From contig NC_088783.1 of NCBI RefSeq assembly GCF_958450345.1, positions 18,231,701 through 18,295,700 on the forward strand: DNA of 64,000 nucleotides, in the 5' to 3' direction. The notes under the pieces were generated by a model. The model was given only the letters and a program-made list of their open reading frames with translations, was not told the DNA's origin and ran no database searches. Positions 11,568-24,080 of this stretch are shown here, piece after piece. The position numbers were made by a program, and so were the translations under genes. Source of the DNA: Calliphora vicina. Taxonomy: Eukaryota > Arthropoda > Insecta > Diptera > Calliphoridae. Numbering within the stretch: position 1 is the first letter of the stretch; each line of letters begins with the position of its first letter.

Positions 11568-11660
11568 AACACAAAAATTTGATTATGTTTAAAATCCGAA
11601 ACCAAGAATTGTCATAGTAAAAGAAGACTGTTGTAACTAACTAAACCACAGATATTTTAG
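11568..11660 (+). repeat. Short duplicated segment, copy 1
   Basis: GTTTAAAATCCGAAAC through AGTAAAAGAAGACTGTTGT to ACTAAACCACAGATATTT recurs at 13588-13703. The second copy carries an extra stretch of about 20 bp before ACTAAACC. Origin unknown. Confidence 0.65.
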
Positions 11661-13379
11661 CAGTTTTTATAAATCTCCTAACAAAATCTTTTTTTTCTAA
11701 ATATTAGGCGTTTTCTCACACAACAATTTTGTGGTTACAAAGAAATGAGATAATGAAAAAAAAAAATAAACCCAAAACTATTTCAGTCCCTTTGAATAAA
11801 AAAAAAATTTACCACCAAAAAACAAACATTACAAAAAGTATTTGATTTCATATTTCTGGTTGTTTTATCGCTACATTGTATCGGGGAGTTAGAGAAATTC
11901 CTAAGGCCACCTTCATTTATCTCCAACAATGAATTTGAAATGTCACCATTGTTTTGCCAGCCATTTGAACCCAACACAAAAACAAAAAGAAAGAAGCGAA
12001 AAAAACGGGCGCGTAACACCAGCAGCCACAAAATTCAAGCTGACTGAACTGACTGACTGTTTGAATGTCGGGTATTACAATTTCACTTAGAGAGTGTGTA
12101 TTGTAGGTTTTTTTTTTTTGTAAATTCAGTGCCGCTTTGAACTGGTGTTGGATTACGAAAATACAACAATAAAAAAAAAGAAAAACAGAAACGACATTGT
12201 CAGTGTGCCACAATCAGCGGCGGCCACAGCAACAACAGCAGCCGCAGCACAAGTTAAAACCGATTTAATGTCACAGATAAGAAAGTTGACTTTTGCACAC
12301 AACTGCAACATTTTCAAATTTTGTTTCAACGTTTTTAGCTGGATTCCCACAAAAAAGATCCCATTAGTTTAGCTTAAATCCAAAACCAAAAGTACCCCGC
12401 TTTTGAGAGTATTTAAAGGGGTGTTTTTTTTTTGTTGTAACTGGCAAGGAGTTTGAACGATTTTTACGATTTTAGTTTATTTTTTTGTTTGGTGTTTGGT
12501 GCTTGAGTGTGTACGCTCTGTCTGAGATAATATTTTTTGTACTGACACTAACACTAGCTATTGCTATAAAACTTCTAATGCCAAGAAATACATGCAACAA
12601 AAAAACACAAAAAACTTCTAAAACGAGGCCATTAGAACAGAGATTTACGCGCTTTATGCAACATCTGATAATAAGACTTAAATAAAAAAAAATATAACCG
12701 AAAATCTGTACAACGTTCATGGACATAAAAAAACTGAATGGAAATTCTTAAAATCTTGTAGTAATACCATTTTTATGAGGCTCTAAGGTATGAGAACTTT
12801 TTCCTTTTTGTTTCCGTTTTAGCAGTTTTGTATTTTTTTGTTTGTTTGTTAAATACATTTATTCCGGTGAGCTTTACAATTTGATTTCCCATTAGATAAA
12901 GTTAAGCATTATGATGGACACAAAATCTGTTTTTCGACAAAAATTTCACAGAAAAAACATTTAATATTTTGTAGTAGTTTTCTTATTTTTAATAATAATA
13001 ATGATAATAATAAAAAGCTTGCTAGGTTAGCCATTTTGTCAATGATAATGATAAAGCAAACGAAACCATTTCCGTTGTTAGACAAAATAGCTTAAGCTGG
13101 GTTATGATTCGAGTGGTACAAAACGGGTATTTTGGCACTCTTTAAACACCAAACTTCTTAATTCCCTGTAGTTTGAAGGGTGTGGTAGTGTACTAGTTAC
13201 TTGACTAGTCCTTAGTGGTCAATTCAGGTTACTACACTAGTTACGTTAATAACAACTGGATGTGAAAATATTTCCGAAAAAGTTGTAAATATATTGAGCT
13301 AGATTCTAATTCAAAAAATTAAAAATAAGTATTAAATTTCTTCATTGCTTTACTTAAATATTGTAACATACATACGATT
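11661..13379. other. A+T-rich spacer; one Ala/Thr-rich open frame, no confirmed gene
   Basis: The only locally GC-richer stretch is about 12200-12260. There a plus-strand frame (12145-12372, 75 codons) encodes a short Ala/Thr run, QSAAATATTAAAAQ, followed by KTDLMSQIRKL. Ala/Thr runs from CAGCAA/GCC repeats are common in fly exons, but I see neither a flanking acceptor or donor pair that fits nor a family match. A promoter-like island is also possible. Confidence 0.4.
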
Positions 13380-13587
13380 ACCAAAAGGGTTCTAAGTATG
13401 TGAAGCTAGGCACTAAAGCAAAAAGTACTTATACAAAAAATTCGAAAAAAGAGTACTAAAAATTAACTTAATATATAACGCAATATATTAATGCAGAAAA
13501 GTATCAAATCGGATCTGATTACAAACGCTTTGAAAACCTGAACAAAAATTTTAATAATTTTTTTTTTTTTGACACAATTGTTTTTTT

Positions 13588-13703
13588 TAACACAAAATCT
13601 TGAAAGGAGATTTTGTTTAAAATCCGAAACAAAGCATTTTCAAAGTAAAAGAAGACTGTTGTGCTTAAAATACTTAAACTAGTAACTAAACCACAGATAT
13701 TTG
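13588..13703 (+). repeat. Short duplicated segment, copy 2
   Basis: Counterpart of 11568-11660, embedded at the start of the GTAC array. An insertion (GCTTAAAATACTTAAACTAGT-like) separates the two conserved parts. Confidence 0.6.
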
Positions 13704-14092
13704 AAAAAAAAAGTACTTATATAAAAAAATTCTAAAAAAGGGTACTTAAAAAGTACATCATAGGTATCGCAATTTACTAACGTAAAAAGTACTAATGCAA
13801 AAAAGTACCAAATTAAAATCGGAACTGATTGTAAAACTCTTGAAAATCACCCAAAAAAATTCATATAAATAAAAAGGGCTAATGCAAAAAAGTACCAAAC
13901 AGTTACAATATTACGAAAATGAAAGGTTACTTATATAAAAAAAAGTAATATTATATTTAAACGATAGTAGTAGTAGAAACAATAATAATAAATATGGAAA
14001 AGTTTATCTTGTACAAAATGTTAAGGTACTAAATTTGTAACAAAAGTACCAAACGGTTCCCATATTACGAAAACAAAAGGTTTCTTATATTA

Positions 14093-14765
14093 AACAAGTA
14101 AGACAGATATATTCGGCTGTGCCGAATCTTATATACCCTTCATCAAATTATACTTTAAATAAATTTGTTTAAATATTTTTAGGTAATCAAAATTTTATTT
14201 TTTTTAATTTTTTTTTAAAAAAGTTTTTTCCAAATTTTTTTAAAAAAATGTTTTAAATCTTTTTTTTTAGTTTTTAATTTTTTTTTTTTTTTTGAAAAAA
14301 CTAATTATGAGAAAAAAAATTTTTGATGAAAAAAAAATTCGGGTTAAAAAATATTTTTCCCGATTTTGATCCATTGTAGGTCCAACTTATATCTATCATT
14401 AGACACCCATATTGTCTATATTAATGACTTAGTAATCCAGATATAGATCAAAAATAGGTCAAAAATCGAGGTTGTCCCGGTTTTTTGCTCATATCTCCGT
14501 TATTTATGTACCGATTTTAAATAGCAAACTTCTCGAAAGCATGTCTGACAGAATTATTGAAGATTCGGATCCCGAAGATATCTGGGGTCTTCAGAAAATT
14601 GATTTCAACAGACAGACGGACAGACAGACGGACATGGCTTAATCGACTCCGCTATATATAAGGATCCAGAATATATATACTTTATGGGTTTGGAAATGAA
14701 AAATGAAGAAATTACAAACGGAATGACAAACATATATACCCTTCTCACGAAGGTGAAGGGTATAA
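14093..14765 (+). repeat. Dispersed repeat family R1, near-complete copy (673 bp)
   Basis: Starts AACAAGTAAGA, followed by a perfect short hairpin ATTCGGCTGTGCCGAAT. It continues through a poly-A/T-rich middle and a conserved core (TGATTTCAACAGACAGACGG, GACGGACATGGCT, TAATCGACTCC, TATATATACTTTATGGG). It ends in a hairpin, ACCCTTCTCACGAAGGTGAAGGGTATAA, described here only by its arms ACCCTT/AAGGGT. There are no terminal inverted repeats and no coding capacity. Similar non-coding sequences are common between genes in flies, but I cannot assign a transposon class. Confidence 0.75.
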
Positions 14766-16080
14766 AAAGTACTACAAATAGAACTGAACTGATTACCAGC
14801 ATCTTAAAAATATAACAATAGAATTTAGAAAAAAGTATCTCTGGTACAAACTGTTATGGTACTTAATTTACTACACTAAAGTACCAAAAAGTTCCCACAT
14901 TACTAAAACACAAGATTTCTTTTATAAAAAAAGTACTATAGAACTGGTAAAGAGCATCTTAAAAAGAGAACAGCAATGCTAAAAAGTGAAAAGTTTCTCT
15001 GGTACAAAATGTTATGGTCTTAATTTACTACAAAAGTATCATGTATGCACAAATGACTTAAATTTTATCCCAAATTGGTGATAATTTGTGATATAATTTG
15101 ACACCGGGCGTGTTAAAAGTACAATGTTTATTAATTTTGAAAAAAGTTCCCAATAGGTAGAAAAGTACTAATATTGAAAAGGGAAAAAAATTAGAACTAC
15201 GATGCTGAATTTGTAATTTCGACAATTTCGCACTGCATTAAAGATGAATTGCAACCTGTTTCTTTAATCTATTAATAAACTGTCGAATGCGTAAAACACC
15301 TACCTTTTTTAGAATATTTTGGTCTAATATTTTGCATTAGATTTCCTTTCAAAAGAACCTTGGTACTTTTTCACAACAAAACTTTTTTCTGTCGAAGAAA
15401 AAAATAAGAAAATTTTGTTCATGAAATTAATGAAGTAAAAAAGTACTAAGGCGAAAAAGTACTTTGGTAGTTGTTCAGACAGAAAACTTTTAAATTGATG
15501 AAAAATTATTGGTTTAAGTTGGAGCATGAACAAATTTGAACAGAAAAACTTTTTAATGTAAAAATGTAGCAAAGTACTTTTTTGGAATTTTTCCATATTA
15601 GTACTTTTTTTGTTTATTGTTCCAAAATTTAAGAAGTACCAGCATAAAATACTTTTGTACTATTTTACATTAGACACAATTTTACACTTAGAATATACTG
15701 AAAAGTACCAAAGTTAATTTTTTGGTACTTTTTGACATTAGTACTATTATACTACATACATATGTATGTTAAACAATTTTCTTTGTTTAAGAAAATGTTG
15801 TGCAAAAAGTACTTTTTTCAAATTATTATTTTTTCTCCAATAACTTACCCCAATGTTGCTAATTTTTCATGTGCAGTTTTAAAAGATTTCTGTGTGAAAA
15901 AGTGCCAAAGTACTTTTTTGGTACTTTTTCACTTTTAGTACTTTTTGACTTTAGTACCTTAAACGAAATATATTGTGGTTTTTAAACGAAATTAGTACTT
16001 GTTTTGCACTTTTAGTAATTTTTATGATACTTTTTACATTTTCTAAAAGGAAAATTTTAATCTTTGGTAATTTTTTACTT

Positions 16081-17850
16081 AAATGTCTTAAGGCTTTAAA
16101 TAAATGCAGCCTAAAATCATTTTAAATCTGGTACCTTTTGAATAAGGAAAATTAAGTGTAGGTTTAAATTGTATTTTTTATCATAAAACAATTGTTCACA
16201 TTGGGTAAATTACTAAAGCTAACTGAGAATAAAACTTTTGCAATTCAACTGAATTATTTGTTATTTTAACGAAAAAGTTTAATAAATCTTTATTTATTTT
16301 TTATTAAAGCTATAGTTTTACTTTATTTCTAGTTTAAAATTAAAAAAAACTTGCATTATTTATTTTGAAATTATTTAAACAAAAATGATTAATGCTACCG
16401 ACTTCATTATAAACAAATAGCGAAAAAAGCCGCTTTGAAAATGAAAAATCTATAAAAAGAAAAAAACAGTCACAAATGGCACGCAATTAATGACAAAACA
16501 TAAAATTACTTAATTGATAGTTTTACAACTTGTTGAATAACGCTCATAATACAAAAAACTAAAGAAAAAAATACAACTTAAACAAATAAATAAGAACACA
16601 ACGATAGCGTCGGAAAGTCTACACAAGGCAAAATAAATGTCCAACCAAAGCAACTAACAACTTTTCAAATATTACACTCTCTTTCATACATATATATGCA
16701 GCTACCTACAGCTCTATACAATATTGTCAACACTTAAAAAAGAGAAAAAGCCGCCTGGATTTTTATTATTTAAAGTAAAAAAAAAATAATTAATAACAAA
16801 TTTGTTTTCTGTTACAAAAAAATAAAAGATCAAAAAGAAAAATTCTATTAAAATGTTTAAAGAGACGCCAGTCATCAGGGCAAAACATTTAAAACCAGAT
16901 GTTAATGACACACGATGACAATATACATATACAAAAGCTCAACACACTACTCTCGAGATCAAATTTAACAGAAAAGGATTAAAACTTAAAACAGTTCCAG
17001 AGGAAATACAATTTGTGTCTCTCTCTCTTTTTAAAAAAAAGTGACAATGCTAGTAGATTCTTATTTAGTATTTTATTTCCAACAACCAGTATTAATAAAA
17101 TATTAAAAAATGGGTTTTCAATAAAAACGCATAATAAATGACCATGTTAAGCACTTGAAACGACTGGCAGTTCGTTAGCTAGAGCGCCGCCGCAATAATG
17201 TTAAAGCGCCTGTTTGGCTTCAAGCCGGCCAAAGAAAATCTTCACCAAAAAAAACAACAACATGTTTAACAAAAGCAAAACACTCATATACCGCCGTTTA
17301 TAGTTTCTATCCAAAAAAATATAAAAAAATATTCACCTTTTCTTGACTTCACACACACTCAGCACACACATTACACGCATCATTATATTTGACAATATAA
17401 AAGAGGGACCAGCAAACTCAACAGAAACAACAAAAAAAAAACATAATAAAATTAACAACGCCATAGTGTTCACCGAAAGAAAAAAAAAGCGCATCGTATC
17501 GCTTCAATATAAGCGTGTATTATTGATGATTATGATGATGAGCAGCGTTTTGCTAAACAATAATTAATGATCATTATTATGTAAGCAGGCCGCCTGACTA
17601 CAAACATTCAGCGAACCAACCACATTTATTATTGATAATTTTCCGATAATGATGTTCAATAACGTCTTAACGACAAATTATATGAGGTTTTTTTTGTTAA
17701 AATTTTTCTTTGTTATGGTTTACTGCTGCTTTTGGATTTCTCTCAATACAATTAAGATTTTTTTTTATTAATAAATTGATCTGCTATAGGGTATTGTTAG
17801 AAATATGGGGAATTGTTAGAAGCTTTGTAATCCCATTTTTACTATTAAAG
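16081..17850. other. A+T-rich unique stretch with one GC-richer island
   Basis: The block separates two GTAC arrays. The island at about 17160-17250 contains GAGCGCCGCCGC and the short frame listed separately. The rest is poly-A/T-rich with short CA and TA tracts; the open frames 16714-16911 and 17343-17567 are low complexity. Confidence 0.5.
17198..17269 (+). CDS. Candidate start exon or micro-ORF, 23 codons (hypothetical)
   Basis: ATG at 17198 opens MLKRLFGFKPAKENLHQ and ends at TAA 17267-17269. The frame begins inside the most GC-rich 80 bp of this region (GCGCCGCCGC just upstream; CTTCAAGCCGGCC within), which is unusual in this window. The upstream ATG context (GCAATAATG) is acceptable for a fly. 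No GT donor lies in a convincing place, so it may be a stand-alone micro-ORF, a 5' leader or chance. I recognise no family. Confidence 0.2.
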   Translation: MLKRLFGFKPAKENLHQKKQQHV

Positions 17851-18703
17851 TAAGTTATACTAATCGAAAAAGGTACTAAAATAGGAAAAATAATTCCCTG
17901 CAACCGAAACAATTCGAATGTGAAAAGTATTAAAGTACTTTTTTGGTACTTTTTAGCATTAATTATTTTTTTCCTTAAGACCTTTTACGAAACATTTTGC
18001 TCCCTCTTCATTGTTTAAAATTTTTTTAATTTTAGCTCTTTGTTTGTAATTTTTTACTTTAACACATTTCCTAAAATATTTTGCTCCTATTTATTTAATT
18101 AAGAATTTTTTCCTTTCCCAATTAGTACTTTTTTACTTCATTCACTTTCAAAAATACAGTTTTCTTGATTTTAAAACGTTTTGTATGAAAACGTACAAAA
18201 GTCCATTTCACATTAGTACTTTTTTACTTCAGTAACTTTCCCAAAATATGTTGCAAAATTCTTTTATGGTATTTTGTATTTTTAATTTTTGTTTCTTCAT
18301 TAAAGAACTTGTTTGGTCTTCCTCAAAATATTTTGCCCAGTTTTCTTGATTTTTTTTTGGTACTTTTTTACTTTAACACCTTTCGCCAAATATTTTGCTT
18401 CTTTTTCATTATTTAATAACTTTTTATGTGAAAAAGTACCAAAGTACTTTTTTGCCACCTTTCCCAATTAGTACTTTTTCTACTTCATTCACTTCCACAA
18501 ATACAGTTTTCTTGAATTTAAAACTTTTTGTATGAAAAAGTACCAAAGTTCGTTTTAGGTGCCTTTTCAACATTAGTACTTTTTTACTTCATTAACTTTC
18601 CTCAAATATGTTGGACATTTTTTCTTTAATTAAAAGTTGTTTGTGTGAAAACGTACCAAAGTACTATTTTCATTTTAATATTGTACATTTAATATTATTA
18701 ATT
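17851..18703. repeat. GTACTTTTT-type array, block 2
   Basis: Same word composition as block 1, with phrases such as AAGTACCAAAGTACTTTTTT and TAGTACTTTTTTACTTCA repeated several times. It ends where the R5 element begins. Confidence 0.85.
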
Positions 18704-19010
18704 ACTAGTTGACCCCCCGGCTGCGCCCGGTAGCATTTACTAATGTTAGTTCGTCAAGTTTCTCCAACCCACATACACCTGCCTGTTCTTATTTATTTGC
18801 AAACAAAATATCTATATTTGTACTGCATACTTTAGGGGCTTTTTTATTTCAGTTGACTGGACTCAAAAAAGCCGGTTTCTTAATTTTTTTCTTTACAAAC
18901 CATCTCCTGAAAATTTCGATTCGAATAAAAAAAGTCAGCCAAATCGCTCCAGCCGTTCTCACGTGATGACATTACATACATGGAGCATTTCATTTTTATA
19001 TATATAGATT
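18704..19010 (+). mobile_element. Dispersed retroposon-like repeat R5, copy a (about 307 bp)
   Basis: Begins ACTAGTTGACCCCCCGGCTG and ends with an A/T tail TTTTTATATATATAGATT. It shares TTTACTAATGTTA, CCTGTTCTTATTTATTTGC, GTACTGCATACTTTAGGG and ATGACATTACATACATGGA with R5b at 58851-59140. The tail and the lack of inverted ends suggest a small non-autonomous retroposon; I cannot name the family. It is inserted in the GTAC array. The frame 18709-18966 is a by-product. Confidence 0.72.
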
Positions 19011-20950
19011 TAGGCACAAGTTCATAATATTTTTTCTTTTCTTAAAGAAATTTAAATGAAGTAAAAAATGCTTTCCCTATGTGCCTTATTTATCTTGATT
19101 TAAAAAATCTTTTTGTGAAAAAGTAACAAATTAAATATTTTGATACTTTTCAACATTAGTACTTTTTTACTTTATTATTTTCCCTAAAATATGTTGCACA
19201 TTTTTTCTTTAATTAAAATGTTTTTGTGTGAAAAGGTACCAAGAGCTTTTTTCTTTGTCTTAAAAAAGTACTAAAGTACATACTTTATTTAGTACTTATT
19301 TTACAACATTAGCTTTCCCAAAATATATGGCTTATTTATAATTGTTTAAAAAGATTTTGTGTGAAAAAGTACCATAATAAATTTTTTTTGGTACTAAGTT
19401 TACTTTAGTACTTCAAGGAATACTTTTTCACATCGGAAAATGAACAATTTAGTAGGTTTTTAATTTTGGTACTTTTTGGAAAATAGTACTTTTTTCAAAA
19501 TAACGGACTATTTGGTATTTTTACCTCTGAAATTGTTTCATGTAGCTGAATATTTAGTACTTTTGGACTTTTATGATACTTTTATTTTGGTACTTTTTTA
19601 CTTTAGCACCAGGAACATGTTTTTATTGAAAACTTTTATAAAAAATTAATTTTTTAAAAAGATACATACTTTCAAAATTAAGTACGTTTTATTTTATTTT
19701 GGCACTATATTAATTTAGTACTTTTATACTTGAGTAAAATAAATATTTATAAGAAACTTTTCTTAACCAAATAAAAAATTTAAATCTGTTGTTTGTGGTT
19801 TGGTACATTTTTATATTAGTACAAATATTTGGTACTTTAATACCTCGGTTGTTTTTCTTCGTTAAAAAATTAGTACTTTTTTTACTTTAATACTTCGAGG
19901 AATAGTTAATACATTTTCACATCGGAAATGGACAATTTAGTAGGTTTTCAATTTTGGTACTTTTTTGAAAATAGTACTTTTTCAAAATATCGTATTATTT
20001 GGTATTTTTATCTCAGAAATAGTTGCACGTAGATGAATATTCAGTTCTTTTGAACTTTTATGATAATTTTTCATATCGGAAGTGGGCAATTTAGTACCTT
20101 TTTTATTTTGGTACTTTTGTACTTTAGCAGCGTTTTGTTATTTGGGAACTTTTATACAAAAATTACTTTTTTAAAAAGATACTTTACATTTTATTTTGGT
20201 ACTATTTTAATTTAATACTTTTATACTTGGCTACCTTCCCATATATTTATTAGGTACTTTTTCTTCATTAACAATTCAATACATTAAAACAAATATTAAT
20301 AAGAAACTTTTCTTATGAAGAAATATAAAATTCTAACCTGTTGTTTGTGGTTTGGTACTTTTTTTAAATTTGTACTTAACACAAATATTTGGTACTTTTA
20401 TCAAATAAAAAGTTTAAAAACTATAAATAAACCTTTCAAGAAATGATTTAATAAAAACTGCCATGGTTTTTTCTTCATATTTAGTCAATTTGTACTCATA
20501 TGGTACTTATTGTGTAAATTAGTACTTTTATAAATATTAGTATTAGACAAATTTCCACATCTGTTATAGAAAAGTAAAAGTTTAGGATTTTTATAATCGT
20601 TTAAAGGCAAAAGTACTTTGTTGAAACTTTTTTACATTTTCACATTAGTACGCAAAATGTTTGGTACTTTAACTTTAAAATAATTGTCGGTTTTTTTATT
20701 AAGACTTATAACATTTCTACTCATAAGGTATTTTTTGTGGAAACTTAACTACTGTTTAATATTTTATAGAATAAAATTTTCATAACGCGAGTGAAAAATT
20801 CGGAACTATTGTACTTTTTTCAGACCATTGTCATCACCACAATGCTAAAGTAAATTATTTATCAGTTTTTCACTTTATCGAGTTTATTCACTGAAAAATG
20901 GTAAAAGTCTGGACATTAGTACTTTTAATTTTCTACTTTAGTACCTTTTG
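19011..20950. repeat. GTACTTTTT-type array, block 3, with higher-order units
   Basis: Contains two copies (near 19428 and 19918) of a long unit: CACATCGGAAATGG, AATTTAGTAGGTTTT, TTTTGGTACTTTTT, AACGTACTATTTGGTATTTT and TAGCTGAATATT. The segment around 20280-20680 (AAGAAACTTTTCTTA, CTGTTGTTTGTGGTTTGGTAC, AAATGATTTAATAAAAACT) is repeated at 21966-22330. Growth was therefore by duplication of units of several hundred bp as well as by short slippage. Confidence 0.85.
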
Positions 20951-21890
20951 GATACTTTTTCCAGCCAATAAAGCTCATTTAGTGACCTTTAGAAAGCTGT
21001 TAGATTTTAGAAACCCTTTTAGAAGTGCTCCCACTTATGCGACCCTAACCATATAAAATACTTAATTTGTAGATGCAAACTCATGTGAGTTCGTTACTAA
21101 GTGTGAATTGTTTTAAAAAACCTTAAAAAACAACCTCTATATGTTTTCTTCTTTTTTCCTCATATAAATAAATTTAGTTTTTTGTGTTTTTGTATATTTT
21201 TTGTGGAATTTAACGCGAGAACTACTGCTGTGCCTTGACGCGATTTATAATTGTGAATGTTTCTTGTTTTTTGTTTAACGTTCAGTCTCAGTCTCAACCT
21301 CAACTTAACTCAACATCACCTTCACTCATCCTCTCGTATGAATTTCTTATTGATGATGAATATTTCATTTGTTCATTGTCGAGCGATACGTAACGAATTG
21401 CATTTAGTTGCGGTCATCTGGGTGTTTTTTTTTTTTTTTGTAGTTTCTTCTTTTTTTTTGGGTAAAGTGAGGAGAGTATAAATGCGACGGACGGACCGTC
21501 TGTGTAGCTCTAAGTATGGGGGCATCATTAAGTGTAGAGTTTTCTGTTGTAGAGGAGTTTACCAGAATGTGTTCTTTTTCTACGAGTATAATTCTCTTGA
21601 CATGTGTAAACAGTTCATCAAGTAGAAGATTTTATTAGGAATTTTTGTTAGTGTTATTTTGATTTGAGAAAATAACCTGCTGTTATTGCAAATAAAAAAG
21701 TTAAGTGATGATTTTTTTATTAAAACTAAAAATTAAATTTAATAGAAAATTTGTTTTAAAATTTTGGAATATTTTTTTTTAGATTTTTCCAAAAATAGTT
21801 TCTTATTAACCTGGTTTTGTTGTAAAGATATTTAATATTTTCTTTAAAATTTTAATTTTCATTTATAATGAAGAAACGCAAAATTTCAAG
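20951..21890. other. Unique island between GTAC blocks; possible promoter-like stretch
   Basis: GC-richer than its surroundings at 21220-21560, with CpG-containing words (GACGCGATTT, GAGCGATACGTAACG, GCGACGGACGGACCGTC). No supported exon. The open frame 21257-21481 is Ser/Leu/Phe-rich and unrecognised. Confidence 0.4.
21477..21483 (+). promoter_or_regulatory. Possible TATA element
   Basis: GAGAGTATAAATGCGACGG sits in the CpG-containing island. No fly-type initiator (TCAGT-like) stands 25-35 bp downstream, so this may be chance. Confidence 0.15.
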
Positions 21891-24080
21891 AGATTTGTAA
21901 TGGTTTCAGTACTTTTTTTTGGTACTTTATTACAACATTTTCATATCAGAGAGTAGGAAAATCAATACATTAACACAAATATTTATAAGAAACTTTTTTA
22001 TCAGTAAATAAAAAAGATAGAATCTGTTGTTTGCGGATTGGTACTTATTTACATTTGTTGTTAGCACAAATATTTGGTACTTTTATTAAAATAAAGGTTT
22101 AAAAACTTTAAATAAATCTTTCTAGAAATGATTTAATAAAAACTAATCTGGTTATGTCTTTATATATAGTCAATTTGTAAATATTAATATCAGAAAAATT
22201 TACACATCTATCATAGAAAAGTAAGTAGTATTTTACAATTTTAACATTTTATAATCGGTTAAAGGCAATAGAACTTTGTTGCTACTTTTTTTTTAATTTT
22301 CACATTAGTACGCAAAATGTTTTGTACTAAAAATAATTTCACCTGGTACTTTTTGGCTATTTTTTTGTATTTTTAACTTAAATAAAAAACAATATTCAAT
22401 ACTTCATACTTTTTCATGTCGCAAATGTAGAATTTAGTAGGTTTTTAATTTTGGTACTTTTTTGAAAATAGTACTTTTTCAAAATAACGTACTATTTGGT
22501 ATTTTTACCTCTTTACTAACTGTATTTGATTCACTACTATTAAACTTTTATGATACTTTTCACATTTTTATGTTGGTACTTTTTACTTTAGCACCAGAAG
22601 CTTTTTTTACTTTACAACATTGGGATATATATTTGGTACTTTTTCTTCACTAAAAGTTATGAAAATTTTTTTTCTTAATTTGGTAATTTTTCTTTGGTAT
22701 TTTGCGCAATATATTTGATACTTTTTCTTCATTAAAATTTCAGTAGTTTTTCTTGTTTTCCTACATTTTTTAATTAGTACTTTTTTTTCATTTAATTTTT
22801 TACTTTTACTTTCATAATTAAAAAATTTGTACTTTTTTACTTTAGTACTTCGAGGAATACTTGATAGTTTTCCCCATTGGAAATGGACAATTTAGTAGGT
22901 TTTTTTAATTTTGGTACTTTTTGAAAATAGTACTTTTCCAAATTAACGTACTATTTGGTATTTTTACCTCAGAAACAGATGCACATAGCTGAATATTCAG
23001 TACTTTTGAACTTTTATGATACTTTTTCACATCGGAAATGGGAAATTTAGTACCTTTTTTATTTTGGTACTTTTTACTTTAGCACCAGATGGGATATTTT
23101 ATTTGGAAACTTTTATAAAAAATAGCTTTATACTTTTTCACATCGAACGTGGAAAATTTAGTAGTTTTTTAATTTTGGTACTTTTTTGAAAAAAGTACTT
23201 TTTCAAAATATCGTACTATTTGGTATTTTTACCTCAGAAACAGATTCACTTAGCTGAATTATCTATACTTTTGAACGTTTCTGATACTTTTTTACATCGG
23301 AAATGGGCAATTTAGTACCTTTTTATTTTTAGTACTTTTTGAAAATAGTACTTTTTATAATATCACTTATAAAAAAATATTTTTTTTTTAAAAAATATAC
23401 TTTTAAAATTAAGTACGTTTTATTTTAATTAGTACTTTTATAATTGAGTACCTACCGCTATATTTTGTTGGTATGTACTTGTTCTTCATTAAAAATTTAG
23501 TACCTACTTACATAAGTACTTTTTCTCTTATATTGGTCCTTATTTTACGTTAGTAACATGAGCGATATATTTGTTACAGTTTCTTAACCCTCCGTTAGGC
23601 GCAATAATTTTCAGTCGCAATGTATCAAATTGATATCAATAAAAAAAGGTGCGTTTGAAAATAATCTCTTCACTTTTTATTTCGAAAACATAAAAACAAT
23701 AGTAAATGCAATGTATTTAAAAAAGTAATACAAAAAAAATAGAAGTAAAAATATTATTTTATCAAAAAATTGCTTAAAATTTAGGGTGATTAAAAAAAAT
23801 ACAATAATAAAAATTTTGCCTGTAACAACCAGATCAGTTGCGAGTAACGGAGGGTTAATTATCCTGTAGTTTTCCTTATTTTCGTACTTTTTTATTATAG
23901 TGCCTTGTCCGGTTTTCTTATTTTGGTACTTTTTTATTATAGTCTTTTTTTGGTACTTGTTTCGTTAGTTCCTTGGGGGATATATTCTGTCGTTTTACAT
24001 TATTAATAATTTAGTACTTTTTTTCTTATTTTGGTCCTTTTTTAAATTAGTACTTTATCTGCATATATATTTTCGGTACT
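21891..24080. repeat. GTACTTTTT-type array, block 4, with higher-order units
   Basis: Three further copies of the long unit of block 3 start near 22416, 22872 and 23138, and 21966-22330 repeats 20280-20680. The array is interrupted by the piggyBac-type MITE at 23588-23854 and fades out by about 24080. Confidence 0.85.
23588..23854. mobile_element. piggyBac-type MITE, 267 bp, TTAA target
   Basis: Ends CCCTCCGTTAGGCGCAA (left) and TTGCGAGTAACGGAGGG (right) form imperfect inverted repeats, flanked by TTAA at 23584-23587 and 23855-23858. CCC...GGG termini in TTAA are diagnostic of piggyBac-like transposition. No coding sequence. Confidence 0.88.

Larger units (their letters stand above)
13380..16080. 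repeat. GTACTTTTT-type array, block 1
   Basis: Dense, irregular recurrence of AAAAAGTAC/GTACTTTTT and GGTAC words, with units such as AAAGTACCAAAGTAC and TTTTTGGTACTTTTT. The frequent palindromes AGTACT and GGTACC are obvious by eye. The block is interrupted by the R1 element at 14093-14765. Open frames inside (for example 15324-15596 minus and 15732-15938 plus) are by-products of the array. Confidence 0.85.

Noticed and set aside
15324..15938. Two open frames inside the GTAC array
   Set aside because: By-products of the repeat words; not conserved between repeat units.
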